A stretch of DNA of 64,000 nt from Megalopta genalis (GCF_051020955.1 NC_135020.1:3285501-3349500), one strand, 5' to 3'; positions 22,066-34,375 are shown, counted from the stretch's first letter. Program-made: numbers and translations. The notes: generated from the sequence alone by a model not told the origin.

Positions 22066-23095
22066 GTTCTCGTTGTTCTCGTTGTTGTTCTCGTTGTTCT
22101 CGTTGTTCTCGTTGTTCTCGTTGTTCTCGTTGTTCTCGTTGTTCTCGTTGTTCTCGTTGTTCTCGTTGTTCTCGTTGTTCTTGTTGTTCTTGTTGTTCTT
22201 GATGTTCTCGTTGTTCTCGTTGTTGTTCTCGTTGTTCTCGTTGTTCTCGTTGTTCTCGTTGTTCTCGTTGTTCTCGTTGTTCTCGTTGTTCTCGTTGTTC
22301 TCGTTGTTCTCGTTGTTCTCGTTGTTCTCGTTGTTCTCGTTGTTCTCGTTGTTCTCGTTGTTCTCGTTGTTCTCGTTGTTCTCGTTGTTCTCGTTGTTCT
22401 CGTTGTTCTCGTTGTTCTCGTTGTTCTCGTTGTTCTCGTTGTTCTCGTTGTTCTCGTTGTTCTCGTTGTTCTTGTTGTTCTTGTTGTTCTTGTTGTTCTT
22501 GTTGTTCTTGTTGTTCTTGTTGTTCTTGTTGTTCTTGTTGTTCTTGTTGTTCTTGTTGTTCTTGTTGTTCTTGTTGTTCTTGTTGTTCTTCTTGTTCTTG
22601 TTGGCCTTGTTCTTCTTGTTGTTCTATTTGTTTTTGTTGATCTTGTTGCTCTTGTTGTTGTTCTTGTTGTTCTTGCTGTTCTTGCTGTTCTTGTTGTTCT
22701 TGCTGTTCTTGTTGTTCTCGTTGTTCTCGTTGTTCTCGTTGTTCTCGTTGTTCTCGTTGTTCTCGTTGTTCTCGTTGTTCTCGTTGTTCTCGTTGTTCTC
22801 GTTGTTCTCGTTGTTCTTGTTGTTCTTGTTGTTCTTGATGTTCTCGTTGTTCTCGTTGTTGTTCTCGTTGTTCTCGTTGTTCTCGTTGTTCTCGTTGTTC
22901 TCGTTGTTCTCGTTGTTCTCGTTGTTCTCGTTGTTCTCGTTGTTCTCGTTGTTCTCGTTGTTCTCGTTGTTCTCGTTGTTCTCGTTGTTCTCGTTGTTCT
23001 CGTTGTTCTCGTTGTTCTCGTTGTTCTCGTTGTTCTCGTTGTTCTCGTTGTTCTCGTTGTTCTCGTTGTTCTCGTTGTTCTCGTTGTTCTCGTTG
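22066..23095. repeat. E arrays in tandemly duplicated F-E-G segment
   Basis: E runs at 22066-22178, 22205-22467, 22713-22812 and 22840-23095 alternate with F and G. The F marker (22201 and 22834) and the TTGGCC marker (22601 and 23228) repeat 633 and 627 bp apart, so the block is a local tandem duplication. Confidence 0.85.
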
Positions 23096-24198
23096 TTCTT
23101 GTTGTTCTTGTTGTTCTTGTTGTTCTTGTTGTTCTTGTTGTTCTTGTTGTTCTTGTTGTTCTTGTTGTTCTTGTTGTTCTTGTTGTTCTTGTTGTTCTTG
23201 TTGTTCTTGTTGTTCTTCTTGTTCTTGTTGGCCTTGTTCTTCTTGTTGTTCTATTTGTTTTTGTTGATCTTGTTGCTCTTGTTGTTGTTCTTGTTGTTCT
23301 TGCTGTTCTTGCTGTTCTTGTTGTTCTTGCTGTTCTTGTTGTTCTCGTTGTTCTCGTTGTTCTCGTTGTTCTCGTTGTTCTCGTTGTTCTCGTTGTTCTC
23401 GTTGTTCTCGTTGTTCTCGTTGTTCTCGTTGTTCTTGTTGTTCTTGTTGTTCTTGTTGTTCTTGTTGCTCTTGTTGCTCTTGTTGCTCTTGTTGATCTTG
23501 TTGCTCTTGTTGCACTTGTTGCTCTTGTTGCTCTTGTTACTCTTTTTGCTCTTGTTGGGCTTGTTGTTCTTGTTGTTCTTGTTGTTCTTGTTGTTCTTGT
23601 TGTTCTTGTTGTTCTTGTTGTCCTTGTTTTTGTTGTTCTTGTTGTTGTTGTTGTTCTTGCTGTTCTTGTTCTTGTTTTTCTTGCTGTTCATGCTGTTCTT
23701 GCTGTTCATGTTGTTATTGTTGTTGTTGTTGTTGTCCTTGTTGTTCTTGTTGTTCTTGTTGTTCTTGTTGTTCTTGTTGTTCTTGTTGTTCTTGTTGTTC
23801 TTGTTGTTCTTGTTGTTCTTGTTATTCTTGCTGTTCTTGTTCTTGTTGTTCTTGTTGCTCTTGTTGTTGTTGTTCTACTTGTTCTTGTTGTTGTTGTTGT
23901 TCTTGTTGTTCTTGTTGTTCTTGTTCTTCTTGTTGGGCTTGTTGTTCTTGTTGTTCTTGTTGTTCTTGCTGTTGTTCTTGTTGTTGTTGTTGATCTTGTT
24001 GTTGTTGTTGTTGCACTTGCTGTTCTTGTTGTTCTTGTTGTTGTTCTTGTTGTTGTTGTGCTTGTTGTTCTTGTTGTTCTTGTTGTTCTTGTTGTTCTTG
24101 CTGTTCTTGTTGTTCTTGCTGTTCTTGTTGTTCTTATTGTTCTTGTTGCTCTTGTTGTTCTTGTTGTTCTTATTGTTCCTGTTCTCGTTGTTGTTCTT

Positions 24199-24229
<31 letters not shown>

Positions 24230-24645
24230 TTCTTGTTGTTCTTGTTGTTCTTGTTGTTCTTGTTGTTCTTGTTGTTCTTGTTGTTCTTGTTGTTCTTGTT
24301 GTTCTTGTTGTTCTTGTTGTTCTTGTTGTTCTTGTTGTTCTTGTTGTTCTTGTTGTTCTTGTTGTTCTTGTTGTTCTTGTTGTTCTTGTTGTTCTTGTTG
24401 TTCTTGTTGTTCTTGTTGTTCTTGTTGTTCTTGTTGTTCTTGTGGTTGTTGTTGTTGTTGTCCTTGTTGTTCTTGTTGTTCTTGTTATTCTTGTTGTTCT
24501 TGTTGTTCGTGTTGTTCTTGTTGTTGTTGTTCTAGTTGTTCTTGTTGTTGTTGTTGTTGTTCTTGTTGTCCTTGTTGTTGTTGTAGTTCTTGTTGTTCTT
24601 GTTGTTCTTGTTGTTCTTATTGTTTTTGTTGATCTTGTTGTTCTT

Positions 24646-24676
<31 letters not shown>

Positions 24677-26175
24677 TTCTTGTTGTTGTTCTTGTTGTTG
24701 TTGTTGTTCTTGTTGTTGTTGTTGTTCTTGCTGTTCTTGTTGTAGTTGTTGTTCTTGTCCTTGTTGTTCTTGTGGTTCTTGTTGTTCTTGTTGTTCTTGT
24801 TGTTCTTGTTGTTCTTGTTGTTCTTGTTGTTCTTGTTGTTCTTGTTGTTCTTGTTATTCTTGCTGTTCTTGTTCTTGTTGTTCTTGTTGCTCTTGTTGTT
24901 CTTGCTGTTCTTGTTGTTCTTATTGTTCTTGTTGCTCTTGTTGTTCTTGTTGTTCTTATTGTTCCTGTTCTCGTTGTTGTTCTTGTTGTTCTTGTTGCTC
25001 TTGTTGCTCTTGTTGTTCTTGTTGTTCTTGTTGTTCTTGTTGTTCTTGTTGTTCTTGTTGTTCTTGTTGTTCTTGTTGTTCTTGTTGTTCTTGTTGTTCT
25101 TGTTGTTCTTGTTGTTCTTGTTGTTCTTGTTGTTCTTGTTGTTCTTGTTGTTCTTGTTGTTCTTGTTGTTCTTGTTGTTCTTGTGGTTGTTGTTGTTGTT
25201 GTCCTTGTTGTTCTTGTTGTTCTTGTTATTCTTGTTGTTCTTGTTGTTCTTGTTGTTCTTGTTGTTCTTGTTGTTCTTGTTGTTCTCGTTGTTCTCGTTG
25301 TTCTCGTTGTTCTCGTTGTTCTCGTTGTTCTCGTTGTTCTCGTTGTTCTCGTTGTTCTCGTTGTTCTCGTTGTTCTCGTTGTTCTCGTTGTTCTCGTTGT
25401 TCTTGTTGTTCTTGTTGTTCTTGTTGCTCTTGTTGCTCTTGTTGCTCTTGTTGATCTTGTTGCTCTTGTTGCACTTGTTGCTCTTGTTGCTCTTGTTGCT
25501 CTTTTTGCTCTTGTTGGGCTTGTTGTTCTTGTTGTTCTTGTTGTTCTTGTTGTTCTTGTTGTTCTTGTTGTTCTTGTTGTCCTTGTTTTTGTTGTTCTTG
25601 TTGTTGTTGTTGTTCTTGCTGTTCTTGTTCTTGTTTTTCTTGCTGTTCATGCTGTTCTTGCTGTTCATGTTGTTATTGTTGTTGTTGTTGTTGTCCTTGT
25701 TGTTCTTGTTGTTCTTGTTGTTCTTGTTGTTCTTGTTGTTCTTGTTGTTCTTGTTGTTCTTGTTGTTCTTGTTGTTCTTGTTGTTCTTGTTGTTCTTGTT
25801 ATTCTTGCTGTTCTTGTTCTTGTTGTTCTTGTTGCTCTTGTTGTTGTTGTTCTACTTGTTCTTGTTGTTGTTGTTGTTCTTGTTGTTCTTGTTGTTCTTG
25901 TTCTTCTTGTTGGGCTTGTTGTTCTTGTTGTTCTTGTTGTTCTTGCTGTTGTTCTTGTTGTTCTTGTTGATCTTGTTGTTGTTGTTGTTGCACTTGCTGT
26001 TCTTGTTGTTCTTGTTGTTGTTCTTGTTGTTGTTGTGCTTGTTGTTCTTGTTGTTCTTGTTGTTCTTGTTGTTCTTGCTGTTCTTGTTGTTCTTGCTGTT
26101 CTTGTTGTTCTTATTGTTCTTGTTGCTCTTGTTGTTCTTGTTGTTCTTATTGTTCCTGTTCTCGTTGTTGTTCTT

Positions 26176-26206
<31 letters not shown>

Positions 26207-26283
26207 TCCTTGTTGTTGTTGTAGTTCTTGTTGTTCTTGTTGTTCTTGTTGTTCTTGTTGTTTTTGTTGATCTTGTTGTTCTT

Positions 26284-26314
<31 letters not shown>

Positions 26315-26649
26315 TTCTTGTTGTTGTTCTTGTTGTTGTTGTTGTTCTTGTTGTTGTTGTTGTTCTTGCTGTTCTTGTTGTAGTTGTTGTTCTTGTCCTT
26401 GTTGTTCTTGTGGTTCTTGTTGTTCTTGTTGTTCTTGTTGTTCTTGTTGTTCTTGTTGTTCTTGTTGTTCTTGTTGTTCTTGTTGTTCTTGTTGTTCTTG
26501 TTGTTCTTGTTGTTCTTGTTATTCTTGCTGTTCTTGTTCTTGTTGTTCTTGTTGCTCTTGTTGTTCTTGCTGTTCTTGTTGTTCTTATTGTTCTTGTTGC
26601 TCTTGTTGTTCTTGTTGTTCTTATTGTTCCTGTTCTCGTTGTTGTTCTT

Positions 26650-26680
<31 letters not shown>

Positions 26681-27015
26681 TTCTTGTTGTTCTTGTTGTT
26701 CTTGTTGTTCTTGTTGTTCTTGTTGTTCTTGTTGTTCTTGTTGTTCTTGTTGTTCTTGTTGTTCTTGTTGTTCTTGTTGTTCTTGTTGTTCTTGTTGTTC
26801 TTGTGGTTGTTGTTGTTGTTGTCCTTGTTGTTCTTGTTGTTCTTGTTGTTCTTGTTATTCTTGTTGTTCTTGTTGTTCTTGTTGTTCTTGTTGTTGTTGT
26901 TCTAGTTGTTCTTGTTGTTGTTGTTGTTGTTCTTGTTGTCCTTGTTGTTGTTGTAGTTCTTGTTGTTCTTGTTGTTCTTGTTGTTCTTGTTGTTTTTGTT
27001 GATCTTGTTGTTCTT

Positions 27016-27046
<31 letters not shown>

Positions 27047-27325
27047 TTCTTGTTGTTGTTCTTGTTGTTGTTGTTGTTCTTGTTGTTGTTGTTGTTCTTG
27101 CTGTTCTTGTTGTAGTTGTTGTTCTTGTCCTTGTTGTTCTTGTGGTTCTTGTTGTTCTTGTTGTTCTTATTGTTCTTGTTGTTCTTGTTGTTCTTGCTGG
27201 TCATGTTGATCTTGTTGTTCTTGTTGTTCCTGTTGTTCTTGTTGTTCTAGTTGTTCTTGTTGTTCTTGTTGTTCCGGTTGTTCTTGTTGTTCTTGTTGTT
27301 CTTGTTGTTCTTGTTGTTCTTGTTG

Positions 27326-27702
27326 TTCCCGTTGTTCTCGTTGTTGTTCTTGTTGTTCTCGTTGTTCTCGTTGTTCTCGTCGTTCTCGTTGTTCTCGTTG
27401 TTCTCGTTGTTCCCGTTGTTCTCGTTGTTCTCGTTGTTCTCGTTGTTCTCGTTGTTCTCGTTGTTCTCGTTGTTCTCGTTGTTGTTCTTGTTGTTCTCGT
27501 TGTTCTCGTTGTTCTCGTCGTTCTCGTTGTTCTCGTTGTTCTCGTTGTTCCCGTTGTTCTCGTTGTTCTCGTTGTTCTCGTTGTTCTCGTTGTTCTCGTT
27601 GTTCTCGTTGTTCTCGTTGTTCTCGTTGTTCTCGTTGTTCTCGTTGTTATCGTTGTTCTCGTTGTTCTCGTTGTTCTCGTTGTTCTCGTTGTTCTCGTTG
27701 TT
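27326..27702. repeat. Long E array between M and N
   Basis: TTGTTCTCG monomers with an internal duplication: a CGTCGTTC then CCCG pattern occurs twice. A TTATCG variant at 27647-27649 matches that at 12310. It precedes N block 5. Confidence 0.9.
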
Positions 27703-27825
27703 CTTGTTGTTCTTGTTGTTCTTGTTGTTCTTGGTGTTCTTGTTGTTCTTGTTGTTCTTGTTGTTCTTGTTGTACTTGTTGTTTTTGTTGTTCATGTTGT
27801 TCTTGTTGTTGTTCTTGTTGTTGTT

Positions 27826-27957
27826 CTAGTGGTCCTTGTTGTTGTTGTTCTGGTTGTTCTTGTTGTTCTTGTTGTTCCGGTTGTTCTTGTTGTTCTTGTT
27901 CTTGTTGTTCTTGATGTTCTTGCTGTTCATGTTGTCTTGTTGTACTTGTTGTTCTAG
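27826..27957. repeat. N block 5 (132 bp)
   Basis: Same length. The one-base loss is at about 27935-27936. It carries a private change, CTTGATGTTC near 27911, where other copies read CTTGTTGTTC. It closes HOR copy 5. Confidence 0.92.
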
Positions 27958-28499
27958 TTGTTCTTGTTGTTCTTGTTGTTCTTGCTGTTCTTGTTCTTCT
28001 TGTTCTTGTTGTTCTTGTTCTTGTTGTTCTTGTTGTTCCGGTTGTTCTTGTTGTTCTTGTTGTTCTAGATGTTCTTGTTGCTCTTGTTGTTCTTCTTGTT
28101 CTTCTTGTTCTTCTTCTTCTTCTTGTTCTTCTCGTTCTTGTTGTTCTTGTTGTTGTTTTTGTTGTTGTTGTCCTTGTTGTTCTTGTTGTTCTTGTTGTTC
28201 TTGTTGTTCTTGTTGTTCTTGTTGTTCTTGTTGTTCTTGTTGTTCTTGTTGTTCTTGTTGTTCTTGTTGTTCTTGTTGTTCTTGTTGTTCTTGTTGTTCT
28301 TGTTGTTCTTGTTGTTCTTGTTGTTCTTGTTGTTCTTGTTGTTCTTGTTGTTCTTGTTGTTCTTGTTGTTTTTGCTGTTCATGTTGTTCTTGTTGTTCTT
28401 CTTGTTGTTGTTCTAGTTGTCCTTGTTGTTGTTGTTGTTGTCCTTGTTGTTCTTGTTGTTGTTGTCCTTGTTGTTCTTGTTGTTCTTGTTGTTCTTGTT

Positions 28500-28532
28500 G
28501 ATCTTGTTGTTCTTGTTGCTCTTGTTGCTCTT

Positions 28533-28563
<31 letters not shown>

Positions 28564-28922
28564 TTGTTCTTGTTGTTCTTGTTTTTGTTGTTCTTGTTGT
28601 TGTTGTTCTTGTCGTTGTGGTTCTTGTTGTTCCTGTTGTTGTTGTTGTTCTTGTTGTTCTTGTTGTTGTTGTTCATGTGGTTCTTGTTGTTGTTGCTCTT
28701 GCAGTTCTTGTTCTTGTTGTCCTTGTTGTTCTTTCTGTTCTTGTTGTTGTTGTTGTTGTTGTTGTCCTTGCCGTTGTTGTTGTTCTTGCTGCTCTTGTTG
28801 CTCTTGTTGATCTTGTTGTTCTTGTTGTTCTTGTCGTTCTTGTTGCTCTTGTTGCTTTTGTTGCTCTTGTTGCTGTTGTTGTTGTTGTTGCTCTTGTTGC
28901 TGTTGTTGTTGTTGTTCTTGTT
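28500..28922. repeat. C module copy 6a (423-bp truncated form)
   Basis: Lacks the CTGGTCATG end and joins directly to a second C unit through GTTGTTCTTGTTGATC. The GATC-to-GATC length is 423 bp, the same as the two units at 49310 and 49889. Confidence 0.87.
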
Positions 28923-28928
28923 GATCTT

Positions 28929-28959
<31 letters not shown>

Positions 28960-29379
28960 TTGTTCTTGTTGTTCTTGTTTTTGTTGTTCTTGTTGTTGTT
29001 GTTCTTGTCGTTGTGGTTCTTGTTGTTCCTGTTGTTGTTGTTGTTCTTGTTGTTCTTGTTGTTGTTGTTCATGTGGTTCTTGTTGTTGTTGCTCTTGCAG
29101 TTCTTGTTCTTGTTGTCCTTGTTGTTCTTTCTGTTCTTGTTGTTGTTGTTGTTGTTGTTGTCCTTGCCGTTGTTGTTGTTCTTGCTGCTCTTGTTGCTCT
29201 TGTTGATCTTGTTGTTCTTGTTGTTCTTGTCGTTCTTGTTGCTCTTGTTGCTTTTGTTGCTCTTGTTGCTGTTGTTGTTGTTGTTGCTCTTGTTGCTGTT
29301 GTTGTTGTTGTTGTTGATCTTGCTGTTCTTGTTCTTGTTGTTCTTGTTGTTCTTGTTGTTCTTGCTGGTCATGTTGATC
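28923..29379. repeat. C module copy 6b
   Basis: Complete right end with CTGGTCATGTTGATC, 457 bp, shortened at its left GCTC region. TTCTTTCTG is at about 29126, about 397 bp after that of copy 6a. Confidence 0.87.

Positions 29380-29409
<30 letters not shown>
29380..29409. repeat. (TTG)10 tract after C
   Basis: Ten triplets, the same length as at 31411 and 40899, which sit in related HOR copies. Confidence 0.9.
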
Positions 29410-29410
<1 letters not shown>

Positions 29411-31274
29411 CCTTGTTGTTCTTGTTGTTCTGGTAGTTCTTGTTGCTCTTGTTGTTCCTGTTGTTCTTGTTGTTCTAGTTGTTCTTGTTGTTCTTGTTGT
29501 TCCGGTTGTTCTTGTTGTTCTTGTTGTTCTTGTTGTTCTTGCTGTTCTCGTTGTTCTTGTTGTTCTCGTTGTTCTCGTTGTTCTCGTTGTTCTCGTTGTT
29601 GTTCTTGTTGTTCTCGTTGTTCTCGTTGTTCTCGTTGTTCTCGTTGCTCTCGTTGTTCTCGTTGTTCTCGTTGCTCTCGTTGTTCTCGTTGTTCTCGTTG
29701 TTCTCGTTGTTCTCGTTGTTCTCGTTGTTCTCGTTGTTCTCGTTGTTCTCGTTGTTCTCGTTGTTCTCGTTGTTCTCGTTGTTCTTGTTGTTCTTGTTGT
29801 TCTTGTTGTTCTTCTTGTTGTTCTTGCTGTTCTTGTTGTTCTTGTTGTTCTTGTTGTTCTTCTTGTTGTTGTTGTTCTTGCTGTTCTTGTTGTTCTTGTT
29901 GTTCTTGTTGTTCTTGTTGTTCTTGTTGTTCTTGCTGTTCTTGTTGATCTTGTTGTTCTTGCTGTTCTTGTTGTTCTTGCTGTTCTTGTTGTTCTCGTTG
30001 TTCTCGTTGTTCTCGTTGTTCTCGTTGTTCTCGTTGATCTCGTTGTTCTCGTTGTTCTCGTTGTTCTCGTTGTTCTCGTTGTTCTCGTTGTTCTTGTTGT
30101 TCTTGTTGTTCTTGTTGTTCTTGTTGCTCTTGTTGCTCTTGTTGTTCTTGTTGTTCTTGTTGTTCTTGTTGTTCTTGTTGTTCTTGTTGTTCTTGTTGTT
30201 CTTGTTGTTCTTGATGTTCTTGATGGTCTCGTTGTTCTCGTTGTTGTTCTCGTTGTTCTCGTTGTTGTTCTCGTTGTTCTCGTTGTTCTCGTTGTTCTCG
30301 TTGTTCTCGTTGTTCTCGTTGTTCTCGTTGTTCTCGTTGTTCTCGTTATTCTCGTTGTTCTCGTTGTTCTCGTTGTTCTCGTTGTTCTTGTTGTTCTTGT
30401 TGTTCTCGTTGTTCTCGTTGTTCTCGTTGTTCTCGTTGTTCTTGTTGTTCTTGTTGTTCTTGTTGTTCTTGTTGTTCTTGTTGATCTTGTTGCTCTTGTT
30501 GTTCTTGTTGTTCTTGTTGTTCTTGTTGATCTTGTTGTTCTTGTTGTTCTTGTTGTTCTTGTTGTTCTTGTTGTTCTTGTTGTTCTTGTTGTTCTTGTTG
30601 TTCTTGTTGTTCTTGATGTTCTCGTTGTTCTCGTTGTTGTTCTCGTTGTTCTCGTTGTTCTCGTTGTTCTCGTTGTTCTCGTTGTTCTCGTTGTTCTCGT
30701 TGTTCTCGTTGTTCTCGTTGTTCTCGTTGTTCTCGTTGTTCTCGTTGTTCTCGTTGTTCTTGTTGTTCTTGTTGTTCTTGTTGTTCTTGTTGTTCTTGTT
30801 GTTCTTGTTGTTCTTCTTGTTCTTGTTGGCCTTGTTCTTCTTGTTGTTCTATTTGTTTTTGTTGATCTTGTTGCTCTTGTTGTTCTTGTTGTTGTTCTTG
30901 TTGATCTTGTTGTTCTTGCTGTTCTTGTTGTTCTTGCTGTTCTTGTTGTTCTCGTTGTTCTCGTTGTTCTCGTTGTTCTCGTTGTTCTCGTTGTTCTCGT
31001 TGTTCTCGTTGTTCTCGTTGTTCTCGTTGTTCTTGTTGTTCTTGTTGTTCTTGTTGCTCTTGTTGCTCTTGTTGCTCTTGTTGATCTTGTTGCTCTTGTT
31101 GCACTTGTTGCTCTTGTTGCTCTTGTTGCTCTTTTTGCTCTTGTTGGGCTTGTTGTTCTTGTTTTTCTTGTTGTTTTTGTTGTTCTTGTTGTTCTTGTTG
31201 TTCTTGTTGTTCTTGTTGTTCTTGTTGTTCTTGTTGTCCTTGTTTTTGTTGTTCTTGTTGTTGTTGTTGTTCTT

Positions 31275-31410
31275 GTTGCTTTTGTTGCTCTTGTTGCTGT
31301 TGTTGTTGTTGTTGCTCTTGTTGCTGTTGTTGTTGTTGTTGTTGTTGATCTTGCTGTTCTTGTTCTTGTTGTTCTTGTTGTTCTTGTTGTTCTTGCTGGT
31401 CATGTTGATC
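31275..31410. repeat. C module, right part only
   Basis: Only the segment from TTGCTTTTG through CTGGTCATGTTGATC is present. It is fused to the TTG-rich left end of an I-type module at about 31270, so this is a recombinant junction. It is followed by (TTG)10 and D. Confidence 0.8.

Positions 31411-31440
<30 letters not shown>
31411..31440. repeat. (TTG)10 tract after C
   Basis: Ten triplets after the partial C module, followed by TCC and D. Confidence 0.9.
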
Positions 31441-31441
<1 letters not shown>

Positions 31442-33986
31442 CCTTGTTGTTCTTGTTGTTCTTGTTGTTCTTGTTGTTCTTGTTGTTCTGGTAGTTCTTG
31501 TTGCTCTTGTTGTTCCTGTTGTTCTTGTTGTTCTAGTTGTTCTTGTTGTTCTTGTTGTTCCGGTTGTTCTTGTTGTTCTTGTTGTTCTTGTTGTTCTTGC
31601 TGTTCTCGTTGTTCTTGTTGTTCTCGTTGTTCTCGTTGTTCTCGTTGTTCTCGTTGTTGTTCTCGTTGTTCTCGTTGTTCTCGTTGTTCTCGTTGTTCTC
31701 GTTGTTCTCGTTGCTCTCGTTGTTCTCGTTGTTCTCGTTGTTCTCGTTGTTCTCGTTGTTCTCGTTGTTCTCGTTGTTCTCGTTGTTCTCGTTGTTCTCG
31801 TTGTTCTCGTTGTTCTTGTTGTTCTTGTTGTTCTTGTTGTTCTTGTTGTTCTTGTTGTTCTTGTTGTTCTTCTTGTTGTTGTTGTTCTTGTTGTTCTTGT
31901 TGTTCTTGTTGTTCTTGTTGTTCTTGTTGTTCTTGTTGTTCTTGCTGTTCTTGTTGATCTTGTTGTTCTTGCTGTTCTTGTTGTTCTTGCTGTTCTCGTT
32001 GTTCTCGTTGTTCTCGTTGTTCTCGTTGTTCTCGTTGTTCTCGTTGTTCTCGTTGTTCTCGTTGTTCTCGTTGTTCTCGTTGTTCTTGTTGTTCTTGTTG
32101 TTCTTGTTGTTCTTGTTGCTCTTGTTGCTCTTGTTGTTCTTGTTGTTCTTGTTGTTCTTGTTGTTCTTGTTGTTCTTGTTGTTCTTGTTGTTCTTGTTGT
32201 TCTTGTTGTTCTTGATGTTCTTGATGGTCTCGTTGTTCTCGTTGTTGTTCTCGTTGTTCTCGTTGTTGTTCTCGTTGTTCTCGTTGTTGTTCTCGTTGTT
32301 CTCGTTGTTCTCGTTGTTCTCGTTGTTCTCGTTGTTCTCGTTGTTCTCGTTGTTCTCGTTGTTCTCGTTGTTCTCGTTGTTCTCGTTGTTCTTGTTGTTC
32401 TTGTTGTTCTCGTTGTTCTCGTTGTTCTCGTTGTTCTCGTTGTTCTTGTTGTTCTTGTTGTTCTTGTTGTTCTTGTTGATCTTGTTGTTCTTGTTGATCT
32501 TGTTGCTCTTGTTGTTCTTGTTGTTCTTGTTGTTCTTGTTGTTCTTGTTGTTCTTGTTGTTCTTGTTGTTCTTGTTGTTCTTGTTGTTCTTGTTGTTCTT
32601 GTTGTTCTTGTTGTTCTTGTTGTTCTTGTTGTTCTTGTTGTTCTTGATGTTCTCGTTGTTCTCGTTGTTGTTCTCGTTGTTCTCGTTGTTCTCGTTGTTC
32701 TCGTTGTTCTCGTTGTTCTCGTTGTTCTCGTTGTTCTCGTTGTTCTCGTTGTTCTCGTTGTTCTCGTTGTTCTCGTTGTTCTCGTTGTTCTCGTTGTTCT
32801 CGTTGTTCTCGTTGTTCTTGTTGTTCTTGTTGTTCTTGTTGTTCTTGTTGTTCTTGTTGTTCTTGTTGTTCTTGTTGTTCTTGTTGGCCTTGTTCTTCTT
32901 GTTGTTCTATTTGTTTTTGTTGATCTTGTTGCTCTTGTTGTTCTTGTTGTTGTTCTTGTTGATCTTGTTGTTCTTGCTGTTCTTGTTGTTCTTGCTGTTC
33001 TTGTTGTTCTCGTTGTTCTCGTTGTTCTCGTTGTTCTCGTTGTTCTCGTTGTTCTCGTTGTTCTCGTTGTTCTTGTTGTTCTTGTTGTTCTTGTTGCTCT
33101 TGTTGCTCTTGTTGCTCTTGTTGATCTTGTTGCTCTTGTTGCACTTGTTGCTCTTGTTGCTCTTGTTGCTCTTTTTGCTCTTGTTGGGCTTGTTGTTCTT
33201 GTTTTTCTTGTTGTTTTTGTTGTTCTTGTTGTTCTTGTTGTTCTTGTTGTTCTTGTTGTTCTTGTTGTCCTTGTTTTTGTTGTTCTTGTTGTTGTTGTTG
33301 TTCTTGCTGTTCTTGTTCTTGTTTTTCTTGCTGTTCATGCTGTTCTTGCTGTTCATGTTGTTATTGTTGTTGTTGTTGTTGTCCTTGTTGTTCTTGTTGT
33401 TCTTGTTGTTCTTGTTGTTCTTGTTGTTCTTGTTGTTCTTGTTGTTCTTGTTGTTCTTGTTGTTCTTGTTATTCTTGCTGTTCTTGTTCTTGTTGTTCTT
33501 GTTGCTCTTGTTGTTGTTGTTCTACTTGTTCTTGTTGTTGTTGTTGTTCTTGTTGTTCTTGTTGTTCTTGTTGTTCTTGTTGGGCTTGTTGTTCTTGTTG
33601 TTCTTGTTGTTCTTGCTGTTGTTGTTCTTGTTGTTGTTGTTGATCTTGTTGTTGTTGTTGTTGCACTTGCTGTTCTTGTTGTTCTTGTTGTTGTTCTTGT
33701 TGTTGTTGTGCTTGTTGTTCTTGTTGTTCTTGTTGTTCTTGTTGTTCTTGCTGTTCTTGTTGTTCTTGCTGTTCTTGTTGTTCATATTGTTCTTGTTGCT
33801 CTTGTTGTTCTTGTTGTTCTTGTTGTTCCTGTTCTCGTTGTTGTTCTTGTTGTTCTTGTTGTTCTTGTTGTTCTTGTTGTTCTTGTTGTTCTTGTTGTTC
33901 TTGTTGTTCTTGTTGTTCTTGTTGTTCTTGTTGTTCTTGTTGTTCTTGTTGTTCTTGTTGTTCTTGTTGTTCTTGTTGTTCTTGTT

Positions 33987-34375
33987 GTTCTCGTTGTTCT
34001 CGTTGTTGTTCTTGTTGTTCTCGTTGTTGTTCTTGTTGTTCTCGTTGTTCTCGTTGTTCTCGTCGTTCTCGTTGTTCTCGTTGTTCTCGTTGTTCCCGTT
34101 GTTCTCGTTGTTCTCGTTGTTCTCGTTGTTCTCGTTGTTCTCGTTGTTCTCGTTGTTCTCGTTGTTCTCGTTGTTGTTCTTGTTGTTCTCGTTGTTCTCG
34201 TTGTTCTCGTCGTTCTCGTTGTTCTCGTTGTTCTCGTTGTTCCCGTTGTTCTCGTTGTTCTCGTTGTTCTCGTTGTTCTCGTTGTTCTCGTTGTTCTCGT
34301 TGTTCTCGTTGTTCTCGTTGTTCTCGTTGTTCTCGTTGTTCTCGTTGTTCTCGTTGTTCTCGTTGTTCTCGTTGT
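33987..34375. repeat. Long E array
   Basis: About 390 bp of TTGTTCTCG with the CGTCGTTC then CCCG pattern twice. It ends in CTTGTTTTTCTTTTTG (34378), a junction seen once more at about 43703. Confidence 0.9.

Larger units (their letters stand above)
20585..27957. repeat. HOR copy 5 (nested duplications)
   Basis: A (20690-20810), an altered B (20966), C (21088-21571), (TTG)19, E (21655-21891), F/E/G, a roughly 630 bp tandem duplication of F-E-G (about 22200-23430), H, I, J, K, L and M. The H-I-J-K-M portion then recurs (25284-26420), followed by L (26803) and M again (26885-27210), E (27326-27702) and N (27826-27957). The repeated J modules (23820, 25797) and M modules (24525, 26210, 26885) point to successive unequal exchanges inside the copy. 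Confidence 0.8.
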
